Shown in pieces: positions 1 through 9,798 of a stretch of DNA of 64,000 bases (the stretch's first letter is position 1; each line of letters opens with the position of its first letter). Below the pieces are notes generated by a model, which saw only the letters and a list, made by a program, of their open reading frames with translations, had not been told where the DNA came from and did no database searches. Origin of the DNA: Spirodela intermedia (lineage: Eukaryota; Streptophyta; Magnoliopsida; Alismatales; Araceae); NCBI GenBank assembly GCA_902729315.2, contig LR746269.1:3234001-3298000 (forward strand), in the 5' to 3' direction. The position numbers and the translations under genes were made by a program.

Positions 1-1388
1 TTGATTTCTTTCTCGATTATTTATTTGCTGTTCTATCTCTATATATTTTAATGATTGAACGTATTTAGGACTATCTCATTCAGAAATTAGGATTCTGCAA
101 ATTTATTCCTTAGTTCCCTTTTAGATCTTCCTCACCTTGTTGGTGAAAGGGGGCCAAGTTTTGGAGGGTCTGTTGTAGAGGCCTTCTCCGCTTGATGAAC
201 TTTTACCGGTATTAGGTGGAAGTCTTGTCAGGTGGGTGGTCGATCATTTTCGAATTCTATCGAATCAGACGAGATGATGGGACGGGGAATCCTCGGTTTT
301 CTCGTTCTTCCGGTCACCATATGCCTGTGCTGGGGCGGTTTTTTCTTATGGTGGAGCGCCGGCAACTAGCGCCATAAGAAAAAGAACTCTGCCTTTCTGT
401 CATGGTCCACCCAAGATGATGGGTGTCTGTGGAATGAGCTGTCCGGTATAATTAAATGTATATAAGAAACATCTTTCTCATTAGCCTGACTCAAAAATAT
501 TTTTATTTAACTTTCAATAGAGGACTAGGCTGTTGGTGTAATTCTATGGGTTGTCTTTTCTTTAAACTGAAGGTATTTCTCTGACCATTTTTTCCCCCAA
601 GTTTGGAAATTTACCAGTATATCTAGTTGCCTCCTTTTTCGAGTGTTTCTTTACTGTTATGTCTCTCTATGTTTTAAATATTTATATATAAATATGTATG
701 ATATCTTATCTTCATTAATGACGCCAGAACGCTCATACATAAATTAAGTCAAAAACTTATTACTTCACGAAAGGTGGGCTAGGAAAGACAAGAAACAGGT
801 CAACTTTTAAACACCACGTGTTCCTAGATTTTTAATAAGATTGTTATAAATGGTAAAAATTTCCCTTCCTAGTGCATGAAAATTCTTTCAAGTAACCAGA
901 TGTATAGGCTTGATGTACAATTGACTTTGGTTTACAGCGTCTCAGATCAAGACCAAGCAGTGAAGCTATAATACCGAGTCAAAGCTTCCTAATAAAGCTT
1001 TGATTTTTCCATGATCTCGTGTTATTTTTTAATTAAATAGAAAAATATTATTGTACTGTACAACATTAAATATTAGATAGGACGATCTATAGGCAAGCCT
1101 TCTATTCTCCAAAATCAATGTTGCGAAGTACACAATGCGTGACATCAATTCTATATTGTTGTCTCATCTAACGGAATTTATTGCGACACGTTGTGGGCCA
1201 GCATTTGGTATAATTCAGATGTTGACATAATGGAAACCAGCGGAGAACAAGATGTCACGCGTCGGATGTGTGAGGAGCCGGTTGATTGCTTGGGATCGCA
1301 CAAGCTTCTCTGATTGGAAATCAAGCCTGCTCGTTATATCCTCTGATATTTCCCAGGGCGCAAGGATCACAGGAGGAAGAAGAAGAGT
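1..1388. other. Upstream intergenic region of the hydroperoxide lyase gene
   Basis: AT-rich sequence with no coding region I can support. Short open frames just before the gene (from about 1252) overlap the lyase in other frames and look like chance. A TATA-like TTATATC at 1334-1340 lies about 50 bases before the first lyase ATG and could be the core promoter, but TATAAT at 1208-1213 is an alternative. Neither is decisive. Confidence 0.5.
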
Positions 1389-2882
1389 ATGTTCCGAACT
1401 ACGATGGCTTCTTCCTTGTCGTTCAATGCAGGGGGGCTGCCGGTTCTGCCTCTGCCCGGAAGCTACGGTCCGCCGCTGCTCGGCCCGCTCAAGGACCGCC
1501 TTGACTATTTCTGGTTCCAGGGATCGGAGACCTTTTTCCGGCAACGCGCCGCCACCTACAAGAGCACCGTCTTCCGCACCAACATGCCCCCCACATTCCC
1601 CTTCCTCACCAAAAAGATCGACCCCCGCGTGATTGCCGTTGTCGACTGCGCCGCCTTCCCGGCACTCTTCGACCTTTCCCTGGTAGAAAAGAGGGACGTT
1701 CTCATCGGAGACTTCATGCCCAGCACAGATTTCACCGGCGGCATGCGAGTGATGGTATACATGGACCCCTCCGAGCAAAAGCACAACGCCGGGAAAGCCT
1801 TCTGCCTCGATCTTCTCAAACGGAGAGCTCGCATTTGGGTGTCGGAGTTCCTCCTCAGCACCGATGTCATGCTGACGACGATTGAGAAGGAATTGTCCGG
1901 GAGCGACACCCGTTGCGCTGGATTGCTGGTTCCCCTGCAGAAGTGCATCTTCTCCTTTTTGTGCAAGAGTTTGGCAGGGGCCGACCCGGCGACCTGTCCT
2001 GAGATCGCCGACTGTGGCTTTGCCATGCTGGACAAGTGGCTCTCTCTGCAGATCCTTCCCACCACCAGTATCGGGGTCCTCCAGCCGCTGGAGGAAATTT
2101 TCCTCCACTCATTTGCCTACCCATTCGCCCTCGTGAAGGGCAACTACCAGAAGCTCTACGACTTCCTGGAGAAGGAAGGTGGTGAGGTCATTGGAATGGC
2201 CACCAGCGAGTACAGTCTCACCAAGGAAGGGGCGATCCACAACCTCCTTTTCATCCTGGGGTTCAACGCCTTCGGGGGTTTCTCCGTCTTCCTCCCGACA
2301 TTAATCACCACCCTTGGGAGAGACACCACTGGACTCCAGGGCCGCCTCCGCGCCGAGGTCCGCCGGGTGCTGGCCAGAGGGCGCCAGCTTGGGTTCGACA
2401 CGGTCAAGGAGATGGAACTTGTTCAGTCCACGGTGCACGAGGTCCTCCGCATGAACCCGCCAGTCTTCCTACAGTACGGCCGGGCTAGGAAAGACTTCCT
2501 CCTGAGCTCCCACGAGGCCTCCTTCCAAGTGAGGACAGGCGAGCTACTCTGTGGCTACCAGAAGCTGGCGATGAGGGATCCGAAGGTGTTCGACGATCCG
2601 GAGACCTTCAACCCGGATAGGTACATGGGCGAAAAGGGCAGGCGGTTGCTGGACTACCTCTACTGGTCCAACGGTCCGCAGACGGCCACCCCATCCACGG
2701 CTAACAAGCAGTGTGCTGCCAAGGATTACGTGGTGTTCACCGCCTGCCTCCTGGTGGCGGAGATCGTCCGCAGGTATGATGACTTCCGCTGCGACGGAAG
2801 CTCCCTCTCCGTCACCAAGCTGGAAAAGGCGGCTGCGTCGGCGGTGCCAGGCCCCGAGCTAGCGGGGAGCACCCGCAGATAG
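1389..2882 (+). CDS. HPL: CYP74-family fatty acid hydroperoxide lyase (13-HPL type)
   Basis: A 497-residue intronless frame encoding a CYP74 cytochrome P450. These enzymes rearrange fatty acid hydroperoxides without O2 or a reductase; HPLs split 13-hydroperoxides into C6 aldehydes (green-leaf volatiles) and a C12 oxo-acid, usually at plastid membranes. Visible family features are: the proline-rich start PGSYGPPLLGPLKDRLDYFW; the MPS..FTGG segment near residue 110; the I-helix-like FNAFGG at 292-297 with the family's Asn at 293; the ExxR motif at E351-R354; and the CYP74 haem loop ending NKQC, with the haem-ligand Cys at 442. L105 lies where allene oxide synthases carry Phe, a position known to separate HPL from AOS, so HPL is preferred. 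No clear transit peptide is seen. A second ATG at 1404 has better plant context (gATGGCT) and may be the true start. The tail after the conserved core is about 20 residues longer than I expect. No frameshift or stop is seen. HPL subtype (CYP74B or C) is inferred. Confidence 0.93.
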   Translation: MFRTTMASSLSFNAGGLPVLPLPGSYGPPLLGPLKDRLDYFWFQGSETFFRQRAATYKSTVFRTNMPPTFPFLTKKIDPRVIAVVDCAAFPALFDLSLVEKRDVLIGDFMPSTDFTGGMRVMVYMDPSEQKHNAGKAFCLDLLKRRARIWVSEFLLSTDVMLTTIEKELSGSDTRCAGLLVPLQKCIFSFLCKSLAGADPATCPEIADCGFAMLDKWLSLQILPTTSIGVLQPLEEIFLHSFAYPFALVKGNYQKLYDFLEKEGGEVIGMATSEYSLTKEGAIHNLLFILGFNAFGGFSVFLPTLITTLGRDTTGLQGRLRAEVRRVLARGRQLGFDTVKEMELVQSTVHEVLRMNPPVFLQYGRARKDFLLSSHEASFQVRTGELLCGYQKLAMRDPKVFDDPETFNPDRYMGEKGRRLLDYLYWSNGPQTATPSTANKQCAAKDYVVFTACLLVAEIVRRYDDFRCDGSSLSVTKLEKAAASAVPGPELAGSTRR

Positions 2883-3167
2883 ATAGTAGCGAAGGGCACT
2901 TCGATGCAATTCAACATTACAAGAGACTCTACGTTTCGTTATGTTATGCAGTCAGAGGAAAATAAGTCTACCGTACCTTTTCGCAACGGGCGTTATGTTA
3001 TGCAGGGAGCTGTACTTTTCGCAACTGACGCGTTTCCAGCTACCCGATCTCTATCCAATTAATGCATTCTATTATTGAGCAGTATGGCCAATGATATAGA
3101 TCTGTCGGCAGACATATCTTATAAAATAATAAAATGATTGATTTTGTGGGTCACCGGCTGGGCCCAC
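2883..3167 (+). other. 3' flank of HPL with candidate poly(A) signal
   Basis: Non-coding sequence between the lyase stop and the first solo LTR. AATAAA occurs at 3128-3133, about 245 bases after the stop, and could direct polyadenylation. The last five bases, CCCAC, are the left copy of the target duplication of the adjacent LTR. Confidence 0.5.
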
Positions 3168-4802
3168 TGATAAGTCCTCATTATCATGAGTTAATAATTA
3201 GTAAATAATATAGTTTCAGCCTTAACTCATGATAAATAGACTTATATTTGTGTTAAAGTATGATTTTTGGTTTTCAATTGATTAACGTGAATTTTTGGGT
3301 AATTATGTGATTTTATACGATTTTTACAGTCTTACTTTTGAGATAAATGAAGAACAAGAAAGAAAAATAAAAATATTGCAAAATGGGGGAATCCGCCGGC
3401 CAGCCGGGCCCGCAAGCGGGTCGGAAGCGCAGTCTGGGAGATGCCGCGAGCAGGGGCTCGAGTGGCTTAGCAGCTTGGAGCGGGAGGGCACGTGTGGGCC
3501 ACTGCCGTTCCACGTCACCGATGGCCAGCCGGCCGTGGGGCAAGGAGTGGTCGTACACGCAAGAGAAGGAATTTTGATGGCAACTAAGATTACTATATAT
3601 TCGCTCGAAAAATCGGCGCACAACCGATGTGGGACTAAACCCGCGTCACACCTTCCTCAGAGGCGGGCGATCGGCGCGGGTTCGAATCCTCCCAGAGTCA
3701 AAATTCAATATATTTTTTATCTGATTATCGCGACTTTCCTGCAGATCGTCGGTGAAGGATTAAGCAACAATAATCGCTGGATCATCAGCGAAAATCTCGT
3801 CAACGCGATTCGCGGAGCATTGCTACTAAAATTGCTGAACGATTCGCGATAAAAGGATCGCGAATCCATCGAGTAAATGATCTCCAATTGAACGACGAAC
3901 AAGCCGTCGTCGGGAAGAGGACGATCCGCCGGGAGACCAGTCGCCACCTCCTGAGAGCGTACCGGATGCGATGAAGAGCCTCCTCTTGCTGCGCGGACCT
4001 GAGGATGAAGCTCCCTGACACGCGCCCCACCTCCATCCAGCTCCTCTCTGTCGGGTGACAGCCGTCGGAGTGCCGCAAAGTCGCCGTTTTTCCGCTCTGC
4101 CGGGTGACAGCCACCGGAGACGATTCGACAACCCACTTCATTGATCTCTAGGCTTCGCGAGAAGATCTAGAGATTGCCCACGTCGTCTTTGTCCAAGGAG
4201 AGCCTTTGAGGCCGTGGACACTGCACGACGATCCTCCCGAACGCTCAGGATTCCGGTGCATCGCCGACGCATCGCCGTCGCGACGCCGGAACTCTGTTTT
4301 CCTGCTTTCAATTTAATTTACGCTTCATTTAGTGATACTTTGTTGATTTTAATTTACCAAACTATACTTCGTTCAATTACGATTCTTCCGGCTTTTACAG
4401 ATCTTAATTTGATTAATTGAGTCGTCTGTAATCGCCTACGTAAGAATCGCCAGGCGGAACTTTGTTTCCGCCTGATTCGCGTTCGCCGGGCGCTGACGTC
4501 ATCTTGACGTCCGCACCCTTATTTCCTTTTTTTTCGTGAATTTTAAATATATTTCTTTTTTATTTCCTAGTATAAAATTCGTAAGAAAATCGTACTCATT
4601 GAGGAAAATTCTGAATAATTACCATATATTATAATACATCCCTGTGATCGACCTGGAAAATTACCCCTATTTTTGGAATTTTTATTGAATTATAATTGAT
4701 ATATTTATTTAGAAATACTTCTAAATATCCAAAAATTCGTATTTTCTAGTTTTATAAATTTAATATTTGCGTGATTTAATATACAACGACTAAGTCACGT
4801 CA
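3168..4802 (+). mobile_element. Solo LTR of the TGATAAG gypsy family
   Basis: A 1,635-bp LTR with TG...CA ends, flanked by the 5-bp target duplication CCCAC (3163-3167 and 4803-4807), so it is a solo LTR left by LTR-LTR recombination. It begins with a 14-bp inverted repeat (3181-3194 and 3222-3235). A second hairpin GATTCGCGAT/ATCGCGAATC lies at 3841-3866. A sense TATAAAA at 4571-4577 is the likely U3 promoter. On the opposite strand GTCCCACATCG (3625-3635) precedes a TATATA. I use this copy as the reference for LTR positions. It starts 285 bp after the lyase stop, so it may affect that gene's 3' end. Confidence 0.93.
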
Positions 4803-4900
4803 CCCACCAAATCAGAGATCCATGTACGAGTAACAGTATTAGTATAAGACAAAAGGAGAGAGAGAAAATAATAAAATGACAAAGGAAATAGGTATGCGAC
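4803..4900. other. Spacer between two inverted solo LTRs
   Basis: 98 bp of non-LTR, purine-rich sequence separating the 3' ends of two oppositely oriented LTRs. It starts with the right copy of the CCCAC target duplication. No gene is seen. Confidence 0.6.
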
Positions 4901-6540
4901 TGACGTGACTCAGTCGTTGTATGTTAAATCACGCAAATCTAAAATTTATAAAACTAGAAAGTACGAATTTTTGGATATTTAGAAGTATTTCTAAATAAAT
5001 ATATCAATTATAATTCAATAAAAATTCCAAAAATAGAGGTAATTTTCCAGGTCGATCACAGGGATGTATTATAATATATGGTAATTATTCAGAATTTTTC
5101 TCAATGAGTACGATTTTCTTACGAATTTTATACTAGGAAATAAAAAATAAATATATTTAAAATTCACGAAAAAAAAGGAAATAAGGGTGCGGACGTCAAG
5201 ATGACGTCAGCACCCGGCGAACGCGAATCAGGCGGAAACAAAGTTCCGCCCGGTGATTCTTACGTAGGCGATTACAGACGACTCAATTAATCAAATTAAG
5301 ATCTGTAAAAGCCAGAAGAATCGTAATTGAACGAAGTATAGTTTGGTAAATTAAAATCAACAAAGTATCACTAAATGAAGCGTAAATTAAATTGAAAGCA
5401 GGAAAACAGAGTTCCGGCGTCGCGACGGTGATGCGTCGGCGATGCACCGGAATCCTGAGCGTTCGGGAGGATCGTCGTGCAGTGTCCACGACCTCAAAGG
5501 CTTTCCTTGGACAAAGACGACGTGGGCAATCTCTAGATCTTCTCGCGAAGCCTAGAGATCAATGAAGTGGGTTGTCGAATCGTCTCCGGTGGCTGTCACC
5601 CGGCAGAGCGGAAAAACGGCGACTTTGCGGCACTCCGACGGCTGTCACCCGACAGAGAGGAGCTGGATGGAGGTGGGGCGCGTGTCAGGGAGCTTCATCC
5701 TCAGGTCCGCGCAGCAAGAGGAGGCTCTTCATCGCATCCGGTACGCTCTCAGGAGGTGGCGACTGGTCTCCCGGCGGATCGTCCTCTTCCCGACGACGGC
5801 TTGTTCGTTGTTCAATTGGAGATCATTTACTCGATGGATTCGCGATCCTTTTATCGCGAATCGTTCAGCAATTTTAGTAGCAATGCTCCGCGAATCGCGT
5901 TGACGAGATTTTCGCCGATGATCCAGCGATTATCGTTGCTTAATCCTTCACCGACGATCTGCAGGAAAGTCGCGATAATCAGATAAAAATATATTGAATT
6001 TTGACTCTGGGAGGATTCGAACCCGCGCCGATCGCCCGCCTCTTCTGAGGAAGGTGTGACGGGGGTTTAGTCCCACATTGGTTGTACGCCGAGTTTTTGG
6101 GCGAATATATAGTAATGTTAGCTTTGTGAGCAAAGTCCCTTCTCTCGCGTGTACGACCAGTCCTTGCCCCACAGCCGGCTGACCACCGGTGACGTGGAAG
6201 GGGAGTGGCGTACGCGTGCTAGACGGTCCCAAGTCAAGCCGCTCGAGCCCCCCTGCTTGTGGCTTACTCTCCGACTGCGCTTCCGACCCGCTTGCGGGCA
6301 CGGCTGGCCGGCGGGTCCTCTCATTTTTGCAATATTTTTATTTTTATTTCTTGTTCTTCATTTATCTCAAAAGTAAGACTGTAAAAATCGTATAAAATCA
6401 CATAATTACCCAAAAATTGACGTTAATCAATTGAAAACCAAAAATCATTCTTTAACACAAATATAAGTCTATTTATCATGAGTTAAGGCTAAAACTATAT
6501 TATTTACTAATTATTAACTCATGATAATGAAGACTTATCA
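4901..6540 (-). mobile_element. Full-length LTR of the TGATAAG family, inverted
   Basis: A 1,640-bp LTR running from the complement of the GTCACGTCA end (4901) to the complement of TGATAAGTC (6540). It is very similar to the copy at 3168-4802 but inverted, so the two form a palindrome of about 3.4 kb with a 98-bp loop. The flanking pentamers (GCGAC left, GGTGA right) do not match. The right flank is internal LTR sequence, so at least one edge is rearranged. Confidence 0.9.
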
Positions 6541-7194
6541 GGTGACAACCGTCGGAGTGCCGCAAAGTCGCTGTTTTTCCACTCTGCCCGGTGACAGCCA
6601 CTAGAGACGATTCAACAACCCACTTCATTGATCTCTAGACTTTGCGAGAAGATCTAGAGATTGCCCACATCATCTTTGTCCAAAGAGAGCCTTCGAGGCC
6701 ATGAACATTGCAAGATGATCCTCCCAAACACTCAAGATTCCGGTGCATCGCCGACGCATCACCGTCGTGACACTAGAACTCTGTTTTCCTACTTTCAATT
6801 TACTTTACACTTCATTTAGTGATAATTTTTGTGTTTTTAAGTTACCAAAATATACTTTGTTCAATTATGATTCTTCTAACTTTTACAGATCTTAATTTGA
6901 TTAATTAAATCATTTGTAATTACTTACGTAAGAATTGACGGGTGGAACTCTATTTCTACTCGATTTGCGTCTGCCGGGCGCTGGCATCATCCCGACATCT
7001 GCACCCTTATTTTCTTTTTTTCATAAATTTTAAATCTATTTCCTTTTTATTTTCTAGTATAAAATTTATAGAAAATCGTATTCATTGAGAAAAATTCTGA
7101 ATAATTACCAGATATTATATTATATCCCCGTGATCGACCTGGAAAATTATCGCTATTTTTGTGTGATTTAATATACAATGATTGAGTCATGTCA
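6541..7194 (+). mobile_element. 3' part of a TGATAAG-family LTR
   Basis: Matches the reference LTR from about position 886 to its end (ATTGAGTCATGTCA), so the 5' half is missing. It has an internal deletion near 7160, where the segment after CGCTATTTTT jumps to GTGTGATTTAATATAC. It abuts the 5' end of the inverted LTR at 6540, giving a tail-joined inverted arrangement. Confidence 0.85.
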
Positions 7195-8589
7195 CGTATC
7201 AATATGTATGATCAACCCAGGACAACCCGAGGAAACATTCGATGATGGTAAGTGTGAGGCCCTCTCGGTCCACGTCCGGACAAATGGTGGAACAGTTGTT
7301 GTGAGGTAGCCTAGGGCTGCAGCTCACGAATGGTGGTGAATCTGTGTAGCATCGGAAGTCACGATCCGATAACTGTCCTATCTTGTCTACGTTCTCTTGA
7401 TGGCGGAGGAGACGAGCCAAGAAAACCCTTCGAGAGATAATTAAACTTAAGAGGAAGGGGTACATAGCTAACCTTTGGGGCTGCGTAGCCCGGCGGGTTG
7501 TGACGGAGCAGAGATTCGATGAAGGCAGAGACGTCTGGTGAAGAGCGATGCTCAGCGTCGACGGTCAGTCTTGGTCGAGAGTCACGGAAGTCGTTGTCTT
7601 AGGGCGTGGCACAATCGGCATGGGCGTGGGCCTGCAGGAGGGCCAAAGGGCACGCTAGCGGGCGTGGGCCCGCTGGTGGGCCGAAGGGCACACTAGGGGG
7701 TGCACACGGCAAGCCGCGCAGTGTGCCCTACGGCATGCGGGCAGTGGCGCCAGGTGGGCACGCGGGCTGCAAGAGTCGGCGCATGGGGCACACGCGGTGG
7801 CAGCGCTTCAGCGGGAAGGCTGAGCGTCTGCAGCGCTTCGGTAGGAATGCCAAGTGTCAGTGGCACTTCGGCGGGAATGCCAAGCGTCGACGTTCGGCGG
7901 GAAGGCCGAGTGTCAGTGGCACTTCGGCAGGAATGCCGAGCGTTAGTGGCGCTTCAGCGAGAATGCCGAGCATCAGCGGTTGGGCGGAGACCCAACCGTT
8001 GCCGGAAGGATCAGCCTCTCTAGCGGCGCCGGGAAGCGGAGCAGAGAGGAGACGATCCGGCCGACGATACTAGGGAGGGTTGAGCTCTCTTGGTCTAAGC
8101 AGTGCCGAAAATGGCACGACGGCAGCAGAGCGTCGGGAAACTCCGGCGGGGGCCTGTGCGGAGCTTGGACTGGTTCTGGCTCGTCGGCACGGCTGCAGGG
8201 TCTCTTCTGACATCAGCGGCAGGTTGGCGTTCATCAGCGAACAGCCAGCGATTGGGCGGAGCGGCGGAGGGCGGCTCCGGCGAGTTTATGGTGGAGTTCC
8301 AGAGGAAGAGGTGGCAGATGAACCAGGAGTCGAGAGACTCCGGCAGAGTGCTCGGCGACGGCTTGTAGGGAGGCGAAGCGAGCCCCTTCTGTCATGATGG
8401 CGTGACGGGGTTCCAGCAGAGGCGGCGGTGGTTGCAGCGGCAACTGCGACCATTTTGTCTGGTGACGGCGGCAAACTCCTAGGCGGCAATGAGATGGCCA
8501 GTGGTGGCAGTGGTCTCAAGCGGCGGCGAGACTTCTCAGACAGCAGCGTCATGAGGAACGAAGTCCTCGAAGGGGGTATCCGGCCTTCC
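7195..8589. other. GC-rich unclassified sequence, probably the interior of repeat R2
   Basis: Base composition changes sharply from AT-rich to GC-rich. Several long frames are open on both strands (for example 7606-8073), but they come from GC-rich tandem repeats and match no family I recognise. Continuity with the minus-strand repeat at 8590-9162, which has its own promoter-like TATA, suggests this is the transcribed leader of an unidentified retroelement on the minus strand. No reverse transcriptase or other domain is visible. Confidence 0.4.
7801..7985 (+). repeat. GC-rich tandem array, about 30-bp unit
   Basis: About six imperfect units built on CTTCGGCGGGAATGCCGAGC followed by GTCAGTGGCG, with a 30-bp period and one shorter unit. 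Because 30 is a multiple of three, the array keeps a frame open and would encode a decapeptide repeat rich in Gly, Ser, Ala and Met. I see no evidence of translation. Confidence 0.75.
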
Positions 8590-9162
8590 TCTTCCTCCTT
8601 CCCTCCCTATCCTAGATCACGGAGAAGGTACTCACAAAACGATAATTTCTCTCAAAAATACGGCGCCCCCTTGAGGGGGGGTCCTACCTCCCCTTATATG
8701 GGCCCACTTGAGGCCCTCAAGCCCATAAAACACAAAGGCTACAAAAGGAGAAAGAGGAGGGCCTCTTACGGTGCTTAAGTGGGCCTCAAATGAAGACCCA
8801 AATAAGCCCCAAAAGAGGCCCCAAAGGAAAGACACATAGGTCCCCCCCCCTTAGGGTTTTTATTGGGCCTCAAAAGAGAGACCCAATAAAAACCCTAAAG
8901 AAAGGGAGACACAAACAACAACACACACATAGAATTGGGCCTGCTAACACACAAATGTGAGGCCCAACAAGTCAACGTGAAAGTACAAAGAAAGATACGA
9001 GTGAGCTCGAGCTTGTCGTCGTTGCGAAGGTGGAATGTTGTCGTCCTGAAGGGCTAGGCCATGTAGCAAAAGCCAGGCTCCTTCGTCTTTGCGTGTCGAT
9101 TGGGTTGAACTCAGACTGCCAGTGTCTCCTGAGCTGATGGAGACGGGTCCCGTTCGCCATCA
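8590..9162 (-). repeat. Repeat R2, copy 1 (LTR- or promoter-like)
   Basis: The reverse complement of this stretch matches 55886-56545 over most of its length, starting TGATGGC at 9162 and running past a TATA (TATAAG on the minus strand, 8693-8698) followed by GGGGAGGTAGGACCCCCC. The segment contains many copies of GGGCCTC/GAGGCCC with Lys/Gly-like purine tracts. The TG start, TATA and transcribed GC-rich leader suggest an LTR of another retroelement, but the other end and a target duplication were not found. Confidence 0.6.
8693..8698 (-). promoter_or_regulatory. TATA box of repeat R2, copy 1
   Basis: TATAAG read on the minus strand, conserved in position with TATATAAG in the second R2 copy at 56433-56440. 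It is followed in both copies by the same GGGGAGGTAGGACC stretch, which would be near the transcript start. Confidence 0.45.
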
Positions 9163-9498
9163 TGCACACGTGCCCCTATCGGTCCAAGTTGCTTGAGCCC
9201 TTGCTTGCAGCTACTCCTCAACTAAGCTTCCGACCCGCTTGCGGGCTCGACTGGCCGGTAGGTCCCCCTCGTTTTGTCTTGTTTTTATTTTTAATTTCTT
9301 TTTCTTCATTCATCGCAAAAGCAAGACTATAAAAATCATATAAATTCATGTACAATCATATAATTATCTAAAAATTTACATTAATCAACTGAAAACCACT
9401 TTTTACACTTTAACACAAATATAAGTCTATTTATCATGAGTTAAGGTTAAAACTATATTATTTACTAATTATTAACTCATAATAATAAAGATTTATCA
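9163..9498 (-). mobile_element. 5' end of a TGATAAG-family LTR, inverted
   Basis: Covers about the first 330 bp of an LTR in reverse, ending at the complement of TGATAAATC (9498). It includes the terminal inverted-repeat hairpin. It is more AT-rich and diverged than the solo LTRs, consistent with greater age. Repeat R2 abuts its inner end. Confidence 0.8.
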
Positions 9499-9798
9499 CC
9501 CATCTCCATCCAACTCCTCTCTGTCAGGTGATAGCCGCTGGAGAGTCGCAAATCGCTGTGATCAACTTGGAAAATTCATAGAAAATAGTATTCTTTGAAA
9601 AAAATTCTAAATAATTACCAGATATTGTATTATGTTCTTGTGATCAACTTGGAAAATTACCACTATTTTTGAAAGTTTTATTGAATGATAATTGATATAC
9701 TTGTTCATAAATACTTCTAAATATCTAATAATTTGTATTTTCTAATTTTGTAAATTTTAAATTTGCGTGATTTACTATACAACGACTAAGTCACGTCA
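9499..9798 (+). mobile_element. Internally deleted 3' part of a TGATAAG-family LTR
   Basis: Starts at reference LTR position about 858, skips several hundred bases after CGCAAATCGCTG, then resumes with the U3-R segment (ATAGAAAATAGTATTCTTTG) and runs to the GTCACGTCA end at 9798. It is joined head-on to the inverted LTR piece before it. Confidence 0.75.

Noticed and set aside
1215-2108. Long minus-strand frame under the HPL gene
   Set aside because: A shadow frame of the GC-rich coding sequence; it starts or ends without independent signals.
3181-3235. CRISPR-like or terminator-like interpretation of the recurring LTR-start hairpin
   Set aside because: The copies are LTR ends tens of kilobases apart, not a regularly spaced array, in a plant nuclear context.
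3679-3689. A tRNA gene at the GGTTCGAATCC motif
   Set aside because: No cloverleaf, anticodon arm or convincing A box around it.
3295-3852. Sense LTR frame of 185 codons, recurring at 60829-61386
   Set aside because: It has no ATG start, and the middle third is in a different frame between copies. It is better explained by low stop density in GC-rich LTR sequence.
3717-4141. Antisense LTR frames of 113-139 codons, open in several copies
   Set aside because: Three overlapping frames are open at once over the same segment, the longest starts at GTG, and older copies are broken. No domain is seen. A dN/dS test would be needed before calling a gene.
3168-6540. A single foldback DNA transposon made of both inverted LTRs
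   Set aside because: The first LTR has its own perfect target duplication CCCAC on both sides, so the two are separate insertions.
7606-8073. Frame of 155 codons with decapeptide repeats
   Set aside because: Produced by the 30-bp GC-rich array; overlapping frames on the same strand are equally open.
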